Positions 19,759-29,069 of a stretch of DNA of 64,000 nt are shown here, in pieces. Position 1 is the stretch's first letter. Each line of letters starts with the position of its first letter. Under the pieces are notes generated by a model, which saw only the letters and a program-made list of their open reading frames with translations, was not told the origin of the DNA and made no database searches. A program made the translations under genes and the position numbers. This DNA is from Peteryoungia ipomoeae (lineage in GTDB: Bacteria; Pseudomonadota; Alphaproteobacteria; Rhizobiales; Rhizobiaceae), in the NCBI RefSeq assembly GCF_004912165.1, contig NZ_STGV01000005.1, positions 124,001 to 188,000 on the forward strand, given 5' to 3'.

Positions 19759-20307
19759 TCAGGCAAAGCCCGCTGTCAGCGCGAATTCCCGCCCCATCTC
19801 TGAGATTTCATCAAACAGGAAACCGGCAAAGCTGCGCATGACGATGATTTCGAATGTGTCCTGCCCCGTCCGGGCAAGGTTCGCCGCGACGTGGCAGATC
19901 TGACAATTCGTAGACTGCCCGATCGCGAAGACATCAGGATGAAGATCGAGCGCCGTGCATTTGGCAAGGATCGACCGCACCCTTGGTCCCCGGATGGCCA
20001 GCACAACCCTGCCATCGCTTTGGTCGACGAAGGAAAGACGGGGGCCAAGATCACGCAGGTATCGCTCGATCGTCTCCGCCGAGACGCTATCGCTGATCAC
20101 CAGCCACTCGCCGGGGGCACAAAAGCGCAGATGCGTGTCTTCGAGATTGGTCAGCGCTTCCTCAATATCGGCCTCGTGACCCGCATGGGCGAGTGCGCTG
20201 ATGACGACTGTCGAGCGAAGAATGGAGACGTGATGCGGATTGGGTGCGGCCTCGAAGCCGGAAATATGATCTTCGAGAACGTGGCGGGCGGCATAGGTCA
20301 CCGGCAT
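19759..20307 (-). CDS. soxG: Sarcosine oxidase gamma subunit
   Basis: 182 aa. The small subunit of heterotetrameric sarcosine oxidase is related to the folate-binding GcvT/YgfZ fold; here the pattern LRFCAPGEWLVIS, IRGPRVRSILAKC and the C-terminal MRSFAGFLFDEI is clear. The ATG is 10 bp beyond the soxA stop. It is needed for assembly of the complex with SoxA, SoxB and SoxD in the cytoplasm. Confidence 0.93.
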   Translation of the reverse strand: MPVTYAARHVLEDHISGFEAAPNPHHVSILRSTVVISALAHAGHEADIEEALTNLEDTHLRFCAPGEWLVISDSVSAETIERYLRDLGPRLSFVDQSDGRVVLAIRGPRVRSILAKCTALDLHPDVFAIGQSTNCQICHVAANLARTGQDTFEIIVMRSFAGFLFDEISEMGREFALTAGFA

Positions 20308-20317
20308 GATCGTCTCC

Positions 20318-23275
20318 TCACAGCTTCAGTTTCTTGTTGTCGGGGTCGACGAAGACGGGACTGACCACTTCGGCAAGCGTCTCTTCACCGCGCAGGCCGT
20401 CCCAGACCAGCACCTTCTCGCCAATCCGTTCCCGGCCCGATTTGAGGAAGGCGAGCCCGATCGTGTGGCCAAGCGTCGGCGAGTGGCAGACGGAGGAGAC
20501 CCAACCCTGATCGTTCAGCGTCGATGGCTTGATGCCCTCGCGCAACAGATGCGCACCCGCCTGGAAGGACTTTTCCAGGTCGACAGGCTTGAGCCCGACG
20601 AGTTGCGGTCGATCGGCCGCGGTCAGGCCGAACCGGCTGGACAACCGCTTGCCGATGAAATCGTGCTTCTGGCCAGCGAACATCCGGCCGAGACCGACAT
20701 CGTCAGGCGTCGTGCGACCGTCGATTTCGCTATGGGTGATGAACCCCTTCTCGATGCGCAAAACGTTGAGCGCTTCCAACCCATAGGCGCAGATGCCATG
20801 CGACTTGCCTGCCGCCATGATGGCATCGGCCACAGCCTCGCCGAAATTGGCGGGAACCGCGATTTCGAAGGCAAGTTCGCCGGAAAAGGAGATGCGGAAA
20901 AGCCGCGCCTTTAGGCCGCCCTTGAGCAAGACCTCGCGCGCGGAAAGATAGGGGAAGGCCTCATCGGAAATGTCGTCATCGACGAGAGCCTCAAGAATGA
21001 TCCGCGCTTTTGGCCCGGCCAGCGACATCTGCGCCCACTGATCGCTGGAGGAAACAAAGCGTACGTCGAGACCTGGCCACAGCACCTGGGCGCAATATTC
21101 CAGATGCATCATCACCTCGCCGGCATAGGCCGTGGTGGTGGTGACGAAGAAATGCTCTTCCGACAGACGGCTGGTGGTGCCGTCGTCGAAAATCATACCG
21201 TCCTCGCGCAGCATCAGGCCGTAGCGCGCCTTGCCGACGGGAAGCTTGAGGAAGGCGTTCGAATAGACCCGGTTGAGGAACTCGGCGGCGTCCGGCCCGA
21301 AGACCTCGATCTTGCCGAGCGTCGAGACGTCACAGAGACCGGCATTGCTGCGGACATTGAGCACTTCACGATCAACGGCGTCGCGCCATTTCTTTTCGCC
21401 GTCGCGCAGGAAGAAGGAGGAACGGTACCAGGCGCCGGCTTCGACGAAGGTTGCACCATTGCGCTTCGCCCAGTTGTGCAGCGGCGATGTGCGCACGGGG
21501 CGGAAATGTTCGCCGCGCGACGCACCGGCCAGCGCTCCGAAGGAAACCGGCGTGTAGAACGGCCGGAACGTCGTCGTCCCGACCACCGCCGGCGAGACCC
21601 CGCGCATGCCGGCGATGATGCCGATCGTAGCGACATTGCCGAGTTTACCCTGATCGGTTGCCATGCCGCCGGTCGTGTAGCGTTTCGAGTGCTCGACATG
21701 CCCCATGGCCTCGCGCTGCGCGAGGCTCAGATCCTTGACATGCACGTCGTTCTGGAAATCGACAAAGGCTTTTGCCTTGGCGCCAGGGACATACCAGAGC
21801 GGCGAAAAATCATGTTTGCCCTCTCCTTCCAACTCCGGAAGGTCGACGACGCCGACGAGGAAGCCGAGGTCACCGATCGCATCATGCGCCTTTTCGGCAC
21901 CATCGCGAAGGCAGGCCGCAAGGCTGGCATGGCCGGCAGCAGCCCCGGCGATCCGAAAGGCTGGCCCGACATCCGGCGCAAGAAACGCCTGGGCCTTCTC
22001 CGACCAGTAGGGCTTTGCGCCGCGCTGGCAGGCAAGATGCACGATCGGGCTGAAGCCGCCGCTCATCGCCAGCGCATCGCAGGCGATCTCCTCCTGATGG
22101 CCAACGCGCTCGACGATCACGCTCTTCAGACCGCGATAGCCCTTGGTATCGACGATACCGGCGCCCCTGATGACACGGAGACCCTGCGGCGCGATATCCT
22201 CGGATTGCGGTCTCCCGTCGATGATGGCGGCCACGTCGACGCCGGCGGCAACAAGATCCGCCGCGGTCCGGTAACCCGCACCACCATTGGTGAAGACGGC
22301 GACGGTCTGGCCAGGCGAAACGGCATAGCGATTGACATAGGTGCTGACGGCACCCGCCATCATCACGCCCGGCCTGTCATTGCCGCCAAAGACCAGCGGC
22401 CGCTCTTCGGCCCCGGCAGCCAGAATGGCGCGCTTGGCAACGATCCGCCAGAGGCGTTCGACCGGCAATTCCGGCGATGGCTGCGCCACATGCTTCTGCA
22501 CCTTCTCGACAGCGCCGAAGACATTGTCGTCGTACCAGCCGAAGACGGTCGTGCGCGGCATCAGCGTCACGTTCGGCGTGTCCTGCAATTCCTTGAGAAC
22601 AGCAGCCGCATAATCCGCAGCCGGCAGCCCGCCGACATGCAAGCGCTCGCTGAGCAGCGAGCCACCGAGACGAAAACCTTCATCGGCAAGGATCACGCGC
22701 AAACCGGCGCGTGCGGCCGCGCGCGCCGCCATCAGTCCGGTCGGCCCCGCCCCGATCACCAAGAGGTCGCAATGCGCCCAGGCCTTTTCGTAGCGGTCGG
22801 GATCCGGCAGGAATGGGGTGCGACCAAGCCCCGCGGCCTTGCGGATCAGCGGTTCATAGACCTTCTCCCAGAAAGGCTTCGGCCACATGAAGGTCTTGTA
22901 GTAGAAGCCGGCGGACAGGAACGGCGACAAGAGGCTGTTGACCGAGCCGATATCGTGCTTCAGCGATGGCCAGCGGTTCTGGCTGCGCGCCTCCAGCCCC
23001 TGATAGAGCTCGGTAACGGTCGCCCTCGTGTTCGGTTCCGTGCGCCCGTCCTTGCCGATGGTCACCAGCGCATTCGGCTCGGCCGAGCCGGCAGTGACGA
23101 TGCCGCGTGGGCGGTGATACTTGAAGGATCGCCCAACCAACATCTGGTCGTTCGCAATCAGCGCCGAGGCCAGCGTATCGCCGTCATAGCCGGTATAGCT
23201 TTTGCCGTCGAAGCTGAAGGTCAGGCTGCGGCCGCGATTGACGAGGCCGCCGGACGTCAGACGGAACCCGGTCAT
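20318..23275 (-). CDS. soxA: Sarcosine oxidase alpha subunit
   Basis: 985 aa, the usual length. Domains in order: an N-terminal Fer2-like fold without iron-sulphur cysteines (FSFDGKSYTGYDGDTLASALIAN and RSFKYHRPRGI), an NAD-binding Rossmann domain (LLVIGAGPTGLMAARAAARAG), a middle domain, and a C-terminal aminomethyltransferase that binds tetrahydrofolate. The complex oxidises sarcosine to glycine and transfers the methyl carbon as 5,10-methylene-THF, producing hydrogen peroxide. The start overlaps the soxD stop by 4 bp (ATGA), so translation is coupled. Confidence 0.96.
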   Translation of the reverse strand: MTGFRLTSGGLVNRGRSLTFSFDGKSYTGYDGDTLASALIANDQMLVGRSFKYHRPRGIVTAGSAEPNALVTIGKDGRTEPNTRATVTELYQGLEARSQNRWPSLKHDIGSVNSLLSPFLSAGFYYKTFMWPKPFWEKVYEPLIRKAAGLGRTPFLPDPDRYEKAWAHCDLLVIGAGPTGLMAARAAARAGLRVILADEGFRLGGSLLSERLHVGGLPAADYAAAVLKELQDTPNVTLMPRTTVFGWYDDNVFGAVEKVQKHVAQPSPELPVERLWRIVAKRAILAAGAEERPLVFGGNDRPGVMMAGAVSTYVNRYAVSPGQTVAVFTNGGAGYRTAADLVAAGVDVAAIIDGRPQSEDIAPQGLRVIRGAGIVDTKGYRGLKSVIVERVGHQEEIACDALAMSGGFSPIVHLACQRGAKPYWSEKAQAFLAPDVGPAFRIAGAAAGHASLAACLRDGAEKAHDAIGDLGFLVGVVDLPELEGEGKHDFSPLWYVPGAKAKAFVDFQNDVHVKDLSLAQREAMGHVEHSKRYTTGGMATDQGKLGNVATIGIIAGMRGVSPAVVGTTTFRPFYTPVSFGALAGASRGEHFRPVRTSPLHNWAKRNGATFVEAGAWYRSSFFLRDGEKKWRDAVDREVLNVRSNAGLCDVSTLGKIEVFGPDAAEFLNRVYSNAFLKLPVGKARYGLMLREDGMIFDDGTTSRLSEEHFFVTTTTAYAGEVMMHLEYCAQVLWPGLDVRFVSSSDQWAQMSLAGPKARIILEALVDDDISDEAFPYLSAREVLLKGGLKARLFRISFSGELAFEIAVPANFGEAVADAIMAAGKSHGICAYGLEALNVLRIEKGFITHSEIDGRTTPDDVGLGRMFAGQKHDFIGKRLSSRFGLTAADRPQLVGLKPVDLEKSFQAGAHLLREGIKPSTLNDQGWVSSVCHSPTLGHTIGLAFLKSGRERIGEKVLVWDGLRGEETLAEVVSPVFVDPDNKKLKL

Positions 23276-23553
23276 TCCAAAACCTCCCCGGCCGCTGCGG
23301 CCGCATCCGTCACGCTGTAGACCTCATGGCTTGCCGCATTGTCCCGCTCGACGATCAGCCAGCGGCGGCAGCCGGCGGTGTGGTGCCAATGCTCGACGAT
23401 CCGGCCTTTGTTGTTGTCGCGCAGAAAGACATAGGCATTCCAGGCGTCGTCGGAGGCGCCGGCTGCCGGTCGCACCGGGCTGGCACTGCCGCGAATGCTG
23501 AACTCTTCCTTGGGTCGGATGCCGCAATGCGGGCATGGGATCAGGCTGGCCAT
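23272..23553 (-). CDS. soxD: Sarcosine oxidase delta subunit (zinc protein)
   Basis: 93 aa. The N-terminal CPHCG at residues 7-11 supplies two zinc ligands; a His (HWHH) and a Cys (AGCRRW) in the middle complete the site known from the crystal structure of the family. It is 9 bp downstream of soxB and overlaps soxA, in the standard soxB-D-A-G order. Confidence 0.95.
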   Translation of the reverse strand: MASLIPCPHCGIRPKEEFSIRGSASPVRPAAGASDDAWNAYVFLRDNNKGRIVEHWHHTAGCRRWLIVERDNAASHEVYSVTDAAAAAGEVLE

Positions 23554-23562
23554 GGCAATGTC

Positions 23563-24816
23563 TCAATGCAGGTTCGGTTGCGGCCCCTTGCCGCCCTCAT
23601 CCACGGCAAAGCCGCGTTCGAAGCGATCAAGGCGAAGCAGACGGGCCACGGGATGGGGTTCGTTCTTGGCAATCAGATGGGCAAAACAGAACCCGGAAGC
23701 CGGTGTCGCCTTGAAGCCGCCGTAGCACCAGCCGCAGTTCAGGTAGAGATTGTCGATCGGCGTGCGGTCGATGATCGGCGATCCATCCATCGACATGTCC
23801 ATCGCGCCGCCCCAGCTGCGCAAGACCCTCAGCCGCGACAGGCCCGCGATCAGCGACACCCCCTCCTCCATCGTATGCTCGACGGTCGCGAGATTGCCGC
23901 GCTGCGCGTAGGAGGAATAGTAGTCGATATCGGCCCCGAAGACCAAGCCGCCCTTGTCCGATTGCGAGATGTAGAAATGCCCCGCACCGAAGGTGATGAC
24001 CTGGTCGATGACCGGCTTGATGCCTTCCGAAACGAAGGCCTGCAGCACATGCGTCTCAATCGGCAGCTCAAGGCCCGCCATCTTGCCCGTGACCGAGGTA
24101 TGCCCGGCCGTCGCCAGCGCCAGCTTGCCGCAGCCGATGAAGCCGCGCGTCGTTTCGACGCCGGTCACCTGCCCCAGTTCGTCGCGCCGGATACCGGTCA
24201 CCTCACAATGCTGGATCAGGTCGACGCCCCGGCTGTCGGCGCCGCGACCATACCCCCAGGCCACGGCATCATGCCGTGCCGTGCCGCCGCGCCGCTGCAG
24301 AAGACCGCCCATGATCGGAAAGCGCGCATGGTCGAAATTCAAATACGGCATCATCTGGCGCACCTGCTCGCGATCGAGCAGTTCGGCGGCCACCCCATGC
24401 ATCATCATCGCATTGCCGCGCCGCGCATAGGCATCCCGCTGGCCATCGGAATGGAAAAGATTGAGCACGCCGCGTTGCGACATCATCGCATTGTAGTTGA
24501 AGTCCTGTTCCAGCCCTTCCCACAGCTTCATCGACAGCTCGTAGAACGGCTCGTTGCCCTCGAGCATGTAGTTGGAGCGCACGATCGTGGTGTTGCGCCC
24601 GACATTGCCCGAACCGAGATAGCCCTTTTCGAGCACCGCGACATTGGTGATGCCGAATTCCTTGGCAAGATAGTAGGCGGTCGAAAGACCGTGGCCACCG
24701 CCGCCGACGATGATCACGTCGTAGTGGGGCTTGGGATCCGGTTCGCGCCACATCGGGGTCCAGTTGCGGTTCCCGGAAAGCGCCTGCCGGAAGATCGATA
24801 GAGCGGAATAACGCAT
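23563..24816 (-). CDS. soxB: Sarcosine oxidase beta subunit
   Basis: 417 aa, the family length from ATG 24816 (MRYSALSIF), which follows AGAGGATG; the longer frame from 24843 is discarded. The FAD dinucleotide motif VIIVGGGGHGLSTAYYLA lies near residue 37, and GGTARHDAVAWGYGR contains the His that carries covalent FMN in characterised enzymes. This subunit binds sarcosine and both flavins. As first gene of soxBDAG, its promoter must lie in the 245-bp divergent gap shared with cysQ. Confidence 0.96.
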   Translation of the reverse strand: MRYSALSIFRQALSGNRNWTPMWREPDPKPHYDVIIVGGGGHGLSTAYYLAKEFGITNVAVLEKGYLGSGNVGRNTTIVRSNYMLEGNEPFYELSMKLWEGLEQDFNYNAMMSQRGVLNLFHSDGQRDAYARRGNAMMMHGVAAELLDREQVRQMMPYLNFDHARFPIMGGLLQRRGGTARHDAVAWGYGRGADSRGVDLIQHCEVTGIRRDELGQVTGVETTRGFIGCGKLALATAGHTSVTGKMAGLELPIETHVLQAFVSEGIKPVIDQVITFGAGHFYISQSDKGGLVFGADIDYYSSYAQRGNLATVEHTMEEGVSLIAGLSRLRVLRSWGGAMDMSMDGSPIIDRTPIDNLYLNCGWCYGGFKATPASGFCFAHLIAKNEPHPVARLLRLDRFERGFAVDEGGKGPQPNLH

Positions 24817-25061
24817 CGGGCATCCTCTGGAGTATGCGCGCACCTTCGCACAGGCGACACAAAGAGCAAGCGCGATCAGGACGAAATATGTACCGTTTGC
24901 GACACGGCAGGCAAGGCCAATCCGGACCGATGCAGGATTGCGACACCCTCGCAGGCGACGGCCCGGCAGACTTCAACACGGCCTTCCCTTCCTCCTGCTG
25001 ACGTTCTAGAATAACACCACCTCCCGGCAGGCGGGATCGCGACTTTTTCTGTGAGGTTCAG

Positions 25062-25883
25062 GTGACGAGCGGCGAAAATGTTCTCAGCGTGTTCGAGGAC
25101 GCAGCGCTGGCTGCCGGTCGCGTGATCCTGGATATTTACCGCGCCGACCCCGAAATTCGCTGGAAAGGCGACGCCTCGCCCGTGACCGAAGCCGACGAGG
25201 CGGCGGAAAAGATCATTCTCGAAGCCCTGGCCATGGCACTGCCGGAGATCCCCATCATCGCTGAGGAGGAAGTGGCAGCTGGCCGCATTCCTGACATCGA
25301 TGGTCGGCACTTCATCCTCGTCGATCCCCTGGATGGCACGCGGGAATTCATTGGCGGCCATGACGATTTCACCGTCAACATCGCCTTGATAGAGGACGGC
25401 AAACCGATTGCCGGCATCGTCTATGCGCCAGCGCTCGGCGTCGCCTATAGCGGGGCCTCGAGCCGTGCGGAAAAGCTTGAGATCGGGCCGGATTTTCATG
25501 AAACCGGCCGCCAGGAAATCCGCATTCGGACCGGCAGCGAGGGCAGTTGCGCGCTGATTTCACGCTCCCACAACTGCCGGGAAACGGACGACTACATCGA
25601 CGCCACCGCCATCCTGGAGCGGCGCGCCGTGGGGTCCTCTTTAAAATTCTGCCTGGTCGCCGAGGGCAATGCCGATATCTATCCGCGTTTCAGCCCGACC
25701 ATGGAATGGGATACGGCCGCGGGCGATGCGGTTCTTCGCGCAGCCGGCGGCCTTGTCACGACCCGCGATGGCGCACCCCTCACCTATGGCAAACATATCG
25801 CCGGGCTGCGACCATTTGAAAACCCGGCCTTCATCGCCTGGGGAGACCGCGCGAAAGCGGGGATGACCAGCCAAGAAAACTGA
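25062..25883 (+). CDS. cysQ: 3'(2'),5'-bisphosphate nucleotidase CysQ
   Basis: 273 aa member of the inositol-monophosphatase superfamily that removes phosphate from PAP/PAPS in sulphate assimilation and sulphation. Metal motifs are present: AEEEV, LVDPLDGTREFIGG and WDTAAGDAVL. The start is GTG 25062 behind GAGGTTCA; there is no ATG before the conserved core. It is divergent from soxB. A related role on inositol or polysaccharide phosphates is possible, but GTREF favours CysQ. Confidence 0.9.
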   Translation: MTSGENVLSVFEDAALAAGRVILDIYRADPEIRWKGDASPVTEADEAAEKIILEALAMALPEIPIIAEEEVAAGRIPDIDGRHFILVDPLDGTREFIGGHDDFTVNIALIEDGKPIAGIVYAPALGVAYSGASSRAEKLEIGPDFHETGRQEIRIRTGSEGSCALISRSHNCRETDDYIDATAILERRAVGSSLKFCLVAEGNADIYPRFSPTMEWDTAAGDAVLRAAGGLVTTRDGAPLTYGKHIAGLRPFENPAFIAWGDRAKAGMTSQEN

Positions 25884-25988
25884 GCGATTTCAAGCATGGG
25901 CGGCTACGATTGTCCCCGGCCTCTGTGGATGCCGCACACTTCTCTCCGTTGATCAGCCGCCTGTTGCGGCCCCGCGAGGAGAACACCG

Positions 25989-27017
25989 ATGTCAACTGAC
26001 GCCACCAGCAATCTTGCCCTGCCCTTCATCCTCCCGTCGCAGGCGCAAAAGCACGTCACGCATAACGAAGCCCTGCAACGGCTTGATCTCGTGACCCAAC
26101 TGACCATCTCCGCAAACCAGGCCACAGCGCCGGAGAACCCCGCCGATGGCGAAGTCTACGCGATCGGCGCCAATGCGACGGGTATATGGGAAGGAAAGGA
26201 CGGGTGGCTGGCTGCCTGGCAGGATGGCGCCTGGGTCTATCTAGCGCCAAAGGCCGGATGGCGTGCCTATGTGAGACAAGAGGATGCCTGCCTCTATTTC
26301 GACGGCGAAACCTGGCAGGCCCTGCCACTGCCGGAGACTGCCACCTTCCAAAATCTTGGCATTGCCGCAACTGCCGACGAGATTAACCGCCTGGCGGTCT
26401 CATCGCCGGCAAGCCTCTTCAACCATGCAGGCGCCAGTCACCGCCTGAGCGTGAACAAGGCCGAGACCTCCGCCACCGCCAGCCTTGTTTTCCAGTCTGC
26501 CTGGACAGGCCGCGCCGAAATGGGACTGGCGGGCGAAGACAGTTTCTCCATCAAGGTGAATGGTGAGGCGACCGGCTGGCGGACTGCAATCAGTGTCTCG
26601 CCCGAGGGGTATGTCCGCCACGATCAGCGGCCGCATGCACGGGCGTCGCTTGCAACAGCAACACTGACCGTCGCGAGCGGCAGCTTCAGTGGCTTCGATC
26701 AGCTGCATCTTGCAGGTGGCGGGATGGCTTTTGGCAGCGTCGTTGCCGCGGGCCGCGGCAGCACGCTCCGCATCCCGGCCTCAGGGCTCTACATGGTAAC
26801 GCTCTCTGTCTCGACACCCGCAACCACGCTGCAGACCGTGCATCTGAGCCTCAATGCAACCACCGACCTTCTGGGCCATTCCGGCACTGCGGGGGGCTCC
26901 AGCTCCTCGGCCATCGTCTGGCTGGAGATGGGCAATCATCTGTCGCTGCGTCACGCAAGCGCTGGGCAGATCGCCTTCGGCTACGGCAAGACGGAAATTT
27001 GCGTCGCCATGCTCTGA
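25989..27017 (+). CDS. DUF2793 protein (phage/GTA tail-fibre-like)
   Basis: 342 aa. The N-terminal half (NLALPFILPSQAQKHVTHNEAL, VYAIGANATGIWEGKDGWLAAW, WRAYVRQEDACLYFDGETW) is the DUF2793 pattern found in alphaproteobacterial prophage and gene-transfer-agent tail regions. The C-terminal ~130 residues are Ser/Thr/Gly/Ala rich with alternating strands and end in GQIAFGYGKTEICVAML, which could be a C1q/TNF-like beta-sandwich. There is no signal peptide, and no other phage gene is nearby. GAGGAGAA before ATG 25989 supports the start. Confidence 0.78.
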   Translation: MSTDATSNLALPFILPSQAQKHVTHNEALQRLDLVTQLTISANQATAPENPADGEVYAIGANATGIWEGKDGWLAAWQDGAWVYLAPKAGWRAYVRQEDACLYFDGETWQALPLPETATFQNLGIAATADEINRLAVSSPASLFNHAGASHRLSVNKAETSATASLVFQSAWTGRAEMGLAGEDSFSIKVNGEATGWRTAISVSPEGYVRHDQRPHARASLATATLTVASGSFSGFDQLHLAGGGMAFGSVVAAGRGSTLRIPASGLYMVTLSVSTPATTLQTVHLSLNATTDLLGHSGTAGGSSSSAIVWLEMGNHLSLRHASAGQIAFGYGKTEICVAML

Positions 27018-27048
27018 ACCTGGAAACGCTGCCCTGATGGCAAATGCC

Positions 27049-27792
27049 TCAGAGCAGATTGTATCGACAGGCGCGTGCGACGGCTTGCATCCGGTTGACG
27101 GCCTCAAGCTTGCGCATTGCGCTTTTCAGGTAGCTGATGACCGTGTGGCTGGAGATGTCGAGAATGATTGCGATCTCGTCGCTGCTCTTGCCGGCGGCCG
27201 ACCAGCGCAGACACTCCACCTCGCGGCCTGACAGGCGCTCCTTAGGCCCGACCTTCGGCACCAGAACCTGCGCGTGCATTTGAATAAGCTCCATCGCAGC
27301 CAACAGCAATTGGGCCGCGTCTTCACGCCCCGGCGCCCGCGCGCGGCCAGACAACAGCAGCAGATATTGTCCCTGCCCCCTGTCGCGCAGCAGCATGCCG
27401 ATGTGCCCGACCACGCCATGCGCCGAAAACAGGCTGAACAGCTGTTGGCGCACGTCGATGCTTGCGGATCCAAGCAAAGGGTTTTCCACGAAAGAAACAG
27501 GCAGGATCGTCTGGCGGAGGGTCGACACCAGCTCGCTCACCGCAAAGACCTCGGCCCGCTCGTAGGCGGATCGCAGATCTTCCGGCCAATTCGTCGCGAT
27601 CAGGTTGGCGGCAAACTCCGGCCCATCACCCGTGGGGAACCGTGCCAGTAGACAGTGTTCATAGCCAAAGTCGCGGCCAAGACTGGCGAATTCCCCGGCA
27701 AGCCAAGCTGACGGGTCTTGATCGAATACAGCCGCCCCTTGCCCGACATCGGCGTGCAAGCCTTGGTTCTGTTCCTCTATTGGCCTGTACAT
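27049..27792 (-). CDS. LuxR-family transcriptional regulator (no LuxI partner in window)
   Basis: 247 aa. The N-terminal ~165 residues resemble an autoinducer-binding domain (FGYEHCLLARF, NWPEDLRSAYERAEV); the C-terminal LuxR helix-turn-helix has LSGREVECLRWSAAGKSSDE and SHTVISYLKSAMRKL. ATG 27792 lies at a better distance from AAAGGAG than the ATG one codon upstream (27795). No acyl-homoserine-lactone synthase gene is present in the window, so it is either a LuxR solo or pairs with a distant synthase. It converges on the DUF2793 gene, 31 bp apart. Confidence 0.85.
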   Translation of the reverse strand: MYRPIEEQNQGLHADVGQGAAVFDQDPSAWLAGEFASLGRDFGYEHCLLARFPTGDGPEFAANLIATNWPEDLRSAYERAEVFAVSELVSTLRQTILPVSFVENPLLGSASIDVRQQLFSLFSAHGVVGHIGMLLRDRGQGQYLLLLSGRARAPGREDAAQLLLAAMELIQMHAQVLVPKVGPKERLSGREVECLRWSAAGKSSDEIAIILDISSHTVISYLKSAMRKLEAVNRMQAVARACRYNLL

Positions 27793-28194
27793 CATACTCC
27801 TTTCGACCGGGAAATGTCCCGACCGGCTCTTGCGAAACGGACACGTTTCTCCTCCAGCGCTACAACCTCTACAACCCGGAGCTGTCGCCGATCTTGCGAT
27901 CGGAACCGGGCGGCCATTCTGCGGAAAGGAGAAAAAAAACGATCCGAATTTAAGCGAATCCGAAAATACCCCAAGAGAATTTGCACATTTATTTACCCTA
28001 AGCTAGCCCACAACCGTGCATAACTGCTGTGCGAAACCCGCAACTTTACGCAGGGTTAGACCGCGAATGAAGCTTCGTAAGGGACCACCAGCTGTGGAAA
28101 AGTATTATCAAATGCCTTCAATGGGCTTAGGCAATTTTTAAAGCATAGTGGCTAATTTGGCCGGGTGTGGTCTTGAGTATGTATAGAGAGTCCA
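27793..28194. other. Intergenic region between luxR-type gene and sciP
   Basis: About 400 bp without a convincing gene. It must hold the divergent promoters of the luxR-type gene and sciP. Two GANTC (CcrM) sites are present, at 27956-27960 and 28188-28192, the second only 3 nt before the sciP start codon. No strong hairpin or clear -35/-10 pair was recognised. Confidence 0.6.
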
Positions 28195-28470
28195 ATGACC
28201 GAAATGATCCGCCCCCGAGTGAAATATGTCATCGGCCCCGATGGCAGCCCCCTTACCATCGCCGATCTCCCCCCGGCCGATACGCGCCGCTGGGTTATCC
28301 GCAGGAAGGCCGAGGTTGTCGCGGCTGTGCGCGGCGGCCTTTTGAGCCTTGAAGAAGCCTGCGAACGCTATACTCTGACCGTCGAGGAGTTCCTATCCTG
28401 GCAGTCCTCCATCAATGACCACGGCCTGCCCGGCCTGCGGACCACGCGAATTCAGCAGTATCGCCACTAA
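28195..28470 (+). CDS. sciP: CtrA inhibitor SciP (DUF1153)
   Basis: 91 aa. The whole protein matches DUF1153/SciP: YVIGPDGSPLTIADLPP, then a Trp-Arg-rich helix-turn-helix (RRWVIRRKAEVVAAVRGGLLSLEEACERY, given here only as a landmark from RRWV to ACERY) and LTVEEFLSWQ. In Caulobacter SciP binds CtrA and blocks its transcriptional activation late in the cell cycle. ctrA lies 1.4 kb downstream on the same strand. A CcrM methylation site touches the start region, suggesting cell-cycle-dependent expression. Confidence 0.95.
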   Translation: MTEMIRPRVKYVIGPDGSPLTIADLPPADTRRWVIRRKAEVVAAVRGGLLSLEEACERYTLTVEEFLSWQSSINDHGLPGLRTTRIQQYRH

Positions 28471-28694
28471 TTGAAGGCCGACCGTTTCTGCCGGTCGCAC
28501 AATACCATTTCAGCAAGACGCACAATTGCGGAGCCGGTCGACACATGTCCGCCGGCTTCAATTGCATGTTCGCACACCAGCCAAAACCGATGAAGCCAGC
28601 GTGACGGACAGCCGACAGCGGGCCCGCAAAGCCTTCAAACTGCCGCAGCAAAGTACTAACTACGGTAGACGCCATCGCAAACCGGAGAGCCAAA

Positions 28695-28985
28695 ATGATA
28701 CAGATCGCCAATGAAGTGCACGCCTCAGGCGGTCGCTATGTCGCGAAAGTCGAGAATGTGTCGGAAAACGCGGAGATGACGTATTCCCGCGCCTCCCCGC
28801 AGCTGATCATTATCGATCACACGGGCGTTCCCGACAGCCTGCGCGGAACCGGCGTCGGACAGGCTCTGGCTCAACACGCGATCGAAGACGCGCGCCAGGG
28901 CGGCTGGAAGATCATCCCGCTTTGCCCCTTCATGAAGGCACAAATGGCGCGGCATCCGGAATGGCGGGATGTCTTGAGTGGTTGA
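28695..28985 (+). CDS. GNAT-like N-acetyltransferase (COG2388 type)
   Basis: 96 aa short acyl-CoA-transferase fold: AEMTYSRASPQLIIIDHTGVP, the acetyl-CoA loop RGTGVGQALAQHA, and the ending WKIIPLCPFMKAQMARHPEW typical of the YjdJ-like group. The start is ATG 28695 after GGAGAGCC. Substrate is unknown. It lies between sciP and the convergent fliJ, with a 14-bp perfect hairpin behind it. Confidence 0.88.
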   Translation: MIQIANEVHASGGRYVAKVENVSENAEMTYSRASPQLIIIDHTGVPDSLRGTGVGQALAQHAIEDARQGGWKIIPLCPFMKAQMARHPEWRDVLSG

Positions 28986-29006
28986 ATGCCTGCTGAAAAA
29001 CGCAGG

Positions 29007-29039
29007 CAAGGTGGTCGCAGGCCGACTGCGACCACCTTG
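29007..29039. terminator. Hairpin between convergent GNAT-like gene and fliJ
   Basis: Perfect 14-bp stem starting CAAGGTGGTCGCAG with a 5-nt loop (GCCGA). The T run is poor on both strands, so it may end transcription weakly or protect 3' ends. Confidence 0.65.
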
Positions 29040-29069
29040 TAGATAGAAAGCCAGGAAAGAGACGCTGTC

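Noticed and set aside
21104-23320. 738-codon open frame on the + strand opposite soxA
   Set aside because: Antisense shadow of soxA, with shadow-type composition and no ribosome site. Similar shadows at 799-1908, 11242-12771, 14642-15994, 39881-41698 and 57804-59231 were dropped for the same reason.
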